From Allosphingosinicella sp. (GTDB taxonomy: Bacteria; Pseudomonadota; Alphaproteobacteria; Sphingomonadales; Sphingomonadaceae), in contig JASLBD010000399.1 of NCBI GenBank assembly GCA_030146745.1, forward strand, positions 1 through 6,879: a stretch of DNA of 6,879 nucleotides, given 5' to 3'. This document shows, one piece after another, positions 5,424 to 6,879 of the stretch (within the stretch, counting starts at the first letter, position 1; each line of letters starts with the position of its first letter). A program made the translations under genes and the position numbers. The notes beneath the pieces were generated by a model, which ran no database searches, was not told the origin of the DNA, and saw only the letters and a program-made list of their open reading frames with translations.

Positions 5424-5452
5424 GGGGTCGGCGCCCGCAAGGCGCCGGCCCC
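5424..5452. repeat. Long GC hairpin upstream of the ABC operon
   Basis: Bases 5424-5435 pair with 5441-5452 in a 12-bp stem (one T-G wobble; core CGGCGCC/GGCGCCG) around the loop cgcaa. It lacks a T-run on either strand. It may slow or end transcription from the terminase side, or bind a protein. Confidence 0.6.
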
Positions 5453-5457
5453 ATTCC

Positions 5458-5469
5458 CGGACCGGTCCG
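5458..5469. promoter_or_regulatory. 12-bp palindrome, possible operator of the ABC operon
   Basis: CGGACCGGTCCG is a perfect palindrome with a central CG, 17 bases upstream of the candidate -35 box of the transporter promoter. LacI-type regulators of sugar transport genes often bind palindromes with a central CG, but no regulator gene is in the window. The assignment rests on symmetry and position alone. Confidence 0.35.
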
Positions 5470-5485
5470 CAAGCACGGCGGGCCA

Positions 5486-5514
5486 TTGACGGCGCCCGCG
5501 ACTTGTCCGACAAA
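5486..5514 (+). promoter_or_regulatory. Candidate promoter of the ABC transporter operon
   Basis: TTGACG (5486-5491) and GACAAA (5509-5514) are 17 bp apart, predicting a start near 5521 and a leader of about 17 bases before TTG 5538. The -10 is weak (three of six). An odd palindrome, TTGTC-c-GACAA (5503-5513), overlaps the -10 and could be a repressor site. Confidence 0.4.
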
Positions 5515-5537
5515 TCGCCCCCGCGAAGGGGAAATCA

Positions 5538-6635
5538 TTGCCCAGCCTGGAGCTAAGCAACGTCCGCAAGGCCTATGGCGAGACGCTCGTCCTGGACGGC
5601 GTCTCGCTGACCATGGCGAAGAAGGAGTTCGTCGCCTTCCTCGGGCCGTCCGGCTCGGGCAAGTCGACCCTGCTCAGGATCATCGCGGGGCTCGAGCGGG
5701 CCGACGGCGGCGAGGTCCGGCTGGAGGGGGAGCGGATCGACCGGCTTCCGCCCGGCCGGCGCGGCGTGGCGATGGTGTTCCAGCATTATGCGCTCTACCC
5801 GCATATGACGGTGCGCGAGAACATGGCCTTCGGGCTCAGGAACGCGAAGGTGCCGAACGACGAGATCGAGCGGCGGGTGGCCGACGCGGCGCGGGTGCTC
5901 GAGATCGAGGCCCAGCTCGACAGGAAGCCGGGGCAGATGTCGGGCGGGCAGAGGCAGCGGGTCGCGATCGGTCGGGCGATCGTCAAGAATCCGAAGCTGT
6001 TCCTGCTCGACGAGCCCTTGTCGAATCTCGACGCGGCGTTGAGGATGCGCACCCGGGTCGAGCTCGCGCAACTGAGGCAGCGGGTCGACGCGGCCTTGAT
6101 CATGGTCACCCACGACCAGGCCGAGGCGATGACGCTCGCCGACCGGATCGTCGTCATGAACGACCGGCGGATCCAGCAGGTCGGGCCGCCGATGGAGATC
6201 TACGCCCGCCCCGCCAACGCCTTCGTCGCCCGCTTCGTCGGCTCGCCGGCGATGACGCTGGCACCCGCGACGCCGGCGGCGGGGGAGGGGGAATATGCGC
6301 GGGTCCGGCTCGGCGACGGAGCCGAGGTCGAGACCAGGGTGAGTCGGGACGGGCTTCCGGTGGACGGAGCGCTTCAGCTCGGGCTCCGGCCGGAGATGGT
6401 GAGCGTCGCGGCCGCGGGCGGCGGCACCACCGACGCGACGGTCGAGCTGGTCGAGCGGCTGGGCGAGCGGACCCTGGTCTATGGCGTCCTCGCCGACGGG
6501 CTCGAGATCATCGCCCAGGACGTGGGCGACAGCCGGCTGCGGGTGGGCGACCGGATCGGCCTCAGGATAGACGGGGCGGCCGCGCATCTGTTCGGGCCCG
6601 ACGGCACGGCCTTCCACGCCGAGGCGCGCGCGTGA
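5538..6635 (+). CDS. ABC transporter ATPase, MalK/UgpC type (carbohydrate uptake)
   Basis: The 365-residue protein is the ATP-hydrolysing subunit of an importer of the CUT1 class, which typically moves di- or oligosaccharides, polyols or glycerol-3-phosphate. Walker A is GPSGSGKST (36-44), the Q-loop is at Gln82 (VFQHYALYPHMTV), the signature is MSGGQ (134-138), Walker B is LFLLDE with Glu159, and His192 forms the switch (MVTHDQAEAM). From about 235 a TOBE-like regulatory region follows (ANAFVARFVGSPAM, GLRPEMV). All catalytic residues are present and the length is normal. There is no ATG near the N-terminus. TTG 5538 is the start because AGGGG (5527-5531) lies 6 bases upstream and the family N-terminus begins at once. 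The stop overlaps the permease start (GTGA). The substrate cannot be told from this subunit. Confidence 0.95.
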   Translation: MPSLELSNVRKAYGETLVLDGVSLTMAKKEFVAFLGPSGSGKSTLLRIIAGLERADGGEVRLEGERIDRLPPGRRGVAMVFQHYALYPHMTVRENMAFGLRNAKVPNDEIERRVADAARVLEIEAQLDRKPGQMSGGQRQRVAIGRAIVKNPKLFLLDEPLSNLDAALRMRTRVELAQLRQRVDAALIMVTHDQAEAMTLADRIVVMNDRRIQQVGPPMEIYARPANAFVARFVGSPAMTLAPATPAAGEGEYARVRLGDGAEVETRVSRDGLPVDGALQLGLRPEMVSVAAAGGGTTDATVELVERLGERTLVYGVLADGLEIIAQDVGDSRLRVGDRIGLRIDGAAAHLFGPDGTAFHAEARA

Positions 6636-6879
6636 ACGCCGAGCGGGGCGTGAACGTCGACCAGGATTGGCGCGGCCTCCTCTTCGTCGCGCCCTTTCTC
6701 CTGCTCTATGCGCTGATCCTGATCTTCCCGCTGCTCCGCGGCCTGTGGCTCAGCCTGCACCGGGTCGACCTGTTCGGGGGCGGCGAGTTCGTCGGGCTCG
6801 GCAATTACGCCCGGCTGGCCGCCGATCCGGTCTTCGCCGCCTCGCTCGGCAACACCTTCCTCGTCACCTTGATGATCGT
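6632..6879 (+). CDS. ABC transporter permease, MalF/UgpA type, 3' end off window
   Basis: At least 82 residues of an inner-membrane permease are present. A short polar N-terminus (about 14 residues) leads to a first membrane helix, LLFVAPFLLLYALILIFPLL. A segment typical of CUT1 permeases follows, RGLWLSLHRVDLFGGG with FVGLGNYARL, and then SLGNTFLVTLMI, the start of the next helix. The GTG start at 6632 overlaps the ATPase stop by four bases (GTGA), with GAGGCG upstream at 6621-6626. GTG 6650 is an alternative. The coupling to the ATPase shows they form one transporter. The second permease and the substrate-binding protein should lie to the right, outside the window. Confidence 0.9.
   Translation, partial: MNAERGVNVDQDWRGLLFVAPFLLLYALILIFPLLRGLWLSLHRVDLFGGGEFVGLGNYARLAADPVFAASLGNTFLVTLMI

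Overview
The window is GC-rich accessory DNA. It looks alphaproteobacterial and most likely comes from a sphingomonad. The reasons are a large terminase subunit of the type found in alphaproteobacterial gene transfer agents (GTAs), an ATCCCGGA-tcaag-TCCGGGAT palindrome of the kind dispersed through alphaproteobacterial genomes, and the overall codon and base bias. The assignment to sphingomonads is an inference and was not tested by any search.

Left edge (1-426). A perfect 72-bp inverted repeat (1-72 and 119-190) carries two tail-to-tail fragments of a TFIIB-type zinc-ribbon gene. The minus-strand fragment has lost its first zinc-binding cysteine. An AT-richer stretch with an 8-bp hairpin then leads into a secreted protease. 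Secreted pair (427-2149). A pre-pro chymotrypsin-fold serine protease with a complete catalytic triad overlaps by 11 bases a gene for a small predicted lipoprotein of unknown function. Zinc-ribbon gene (2321-2650, minus strand). This intact 109-residue protein is the full-length relative of the broken copies at the left edge.

Central control region (2651-3125). No convincing gene lies here. It holds a 14-bp direct repeat, a GC hairpin, a strong sigma70-like promoter on the plus strand (TTGACA, 17 bp, TACAAA), a REP-like palindrome, a GT-rich tract and a textbook intrinsic terminator that ends just before the next gene. Packaging pair (3126-5097). A terminase small-subunit-like gene overlaps a catalytically complete GTA-type terminase large subunit. 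No portal, capsid or tail gene follows, so this is an isolated packaging module. The promoter-leader-terminator arrangement in front of it suggests transcription that must pass a terminator.

Right part (5098-6879). About 440 bp of non-coding DNA contains stacked palindromes and a candidate promoter. It leads into an ABC transporter operon: a MalK/UgpC-type ATPase with a TTG start, translationally coupled (GTGA overlap) to a MalF/UgpA-type permease that runs off the window.

The most interesting points are the isolated GTA-like terS-terL pair behind a terminated leader, and the perfect inverted duplication at the left edge. The latter could be a real rearrangement or an assembly artefact.
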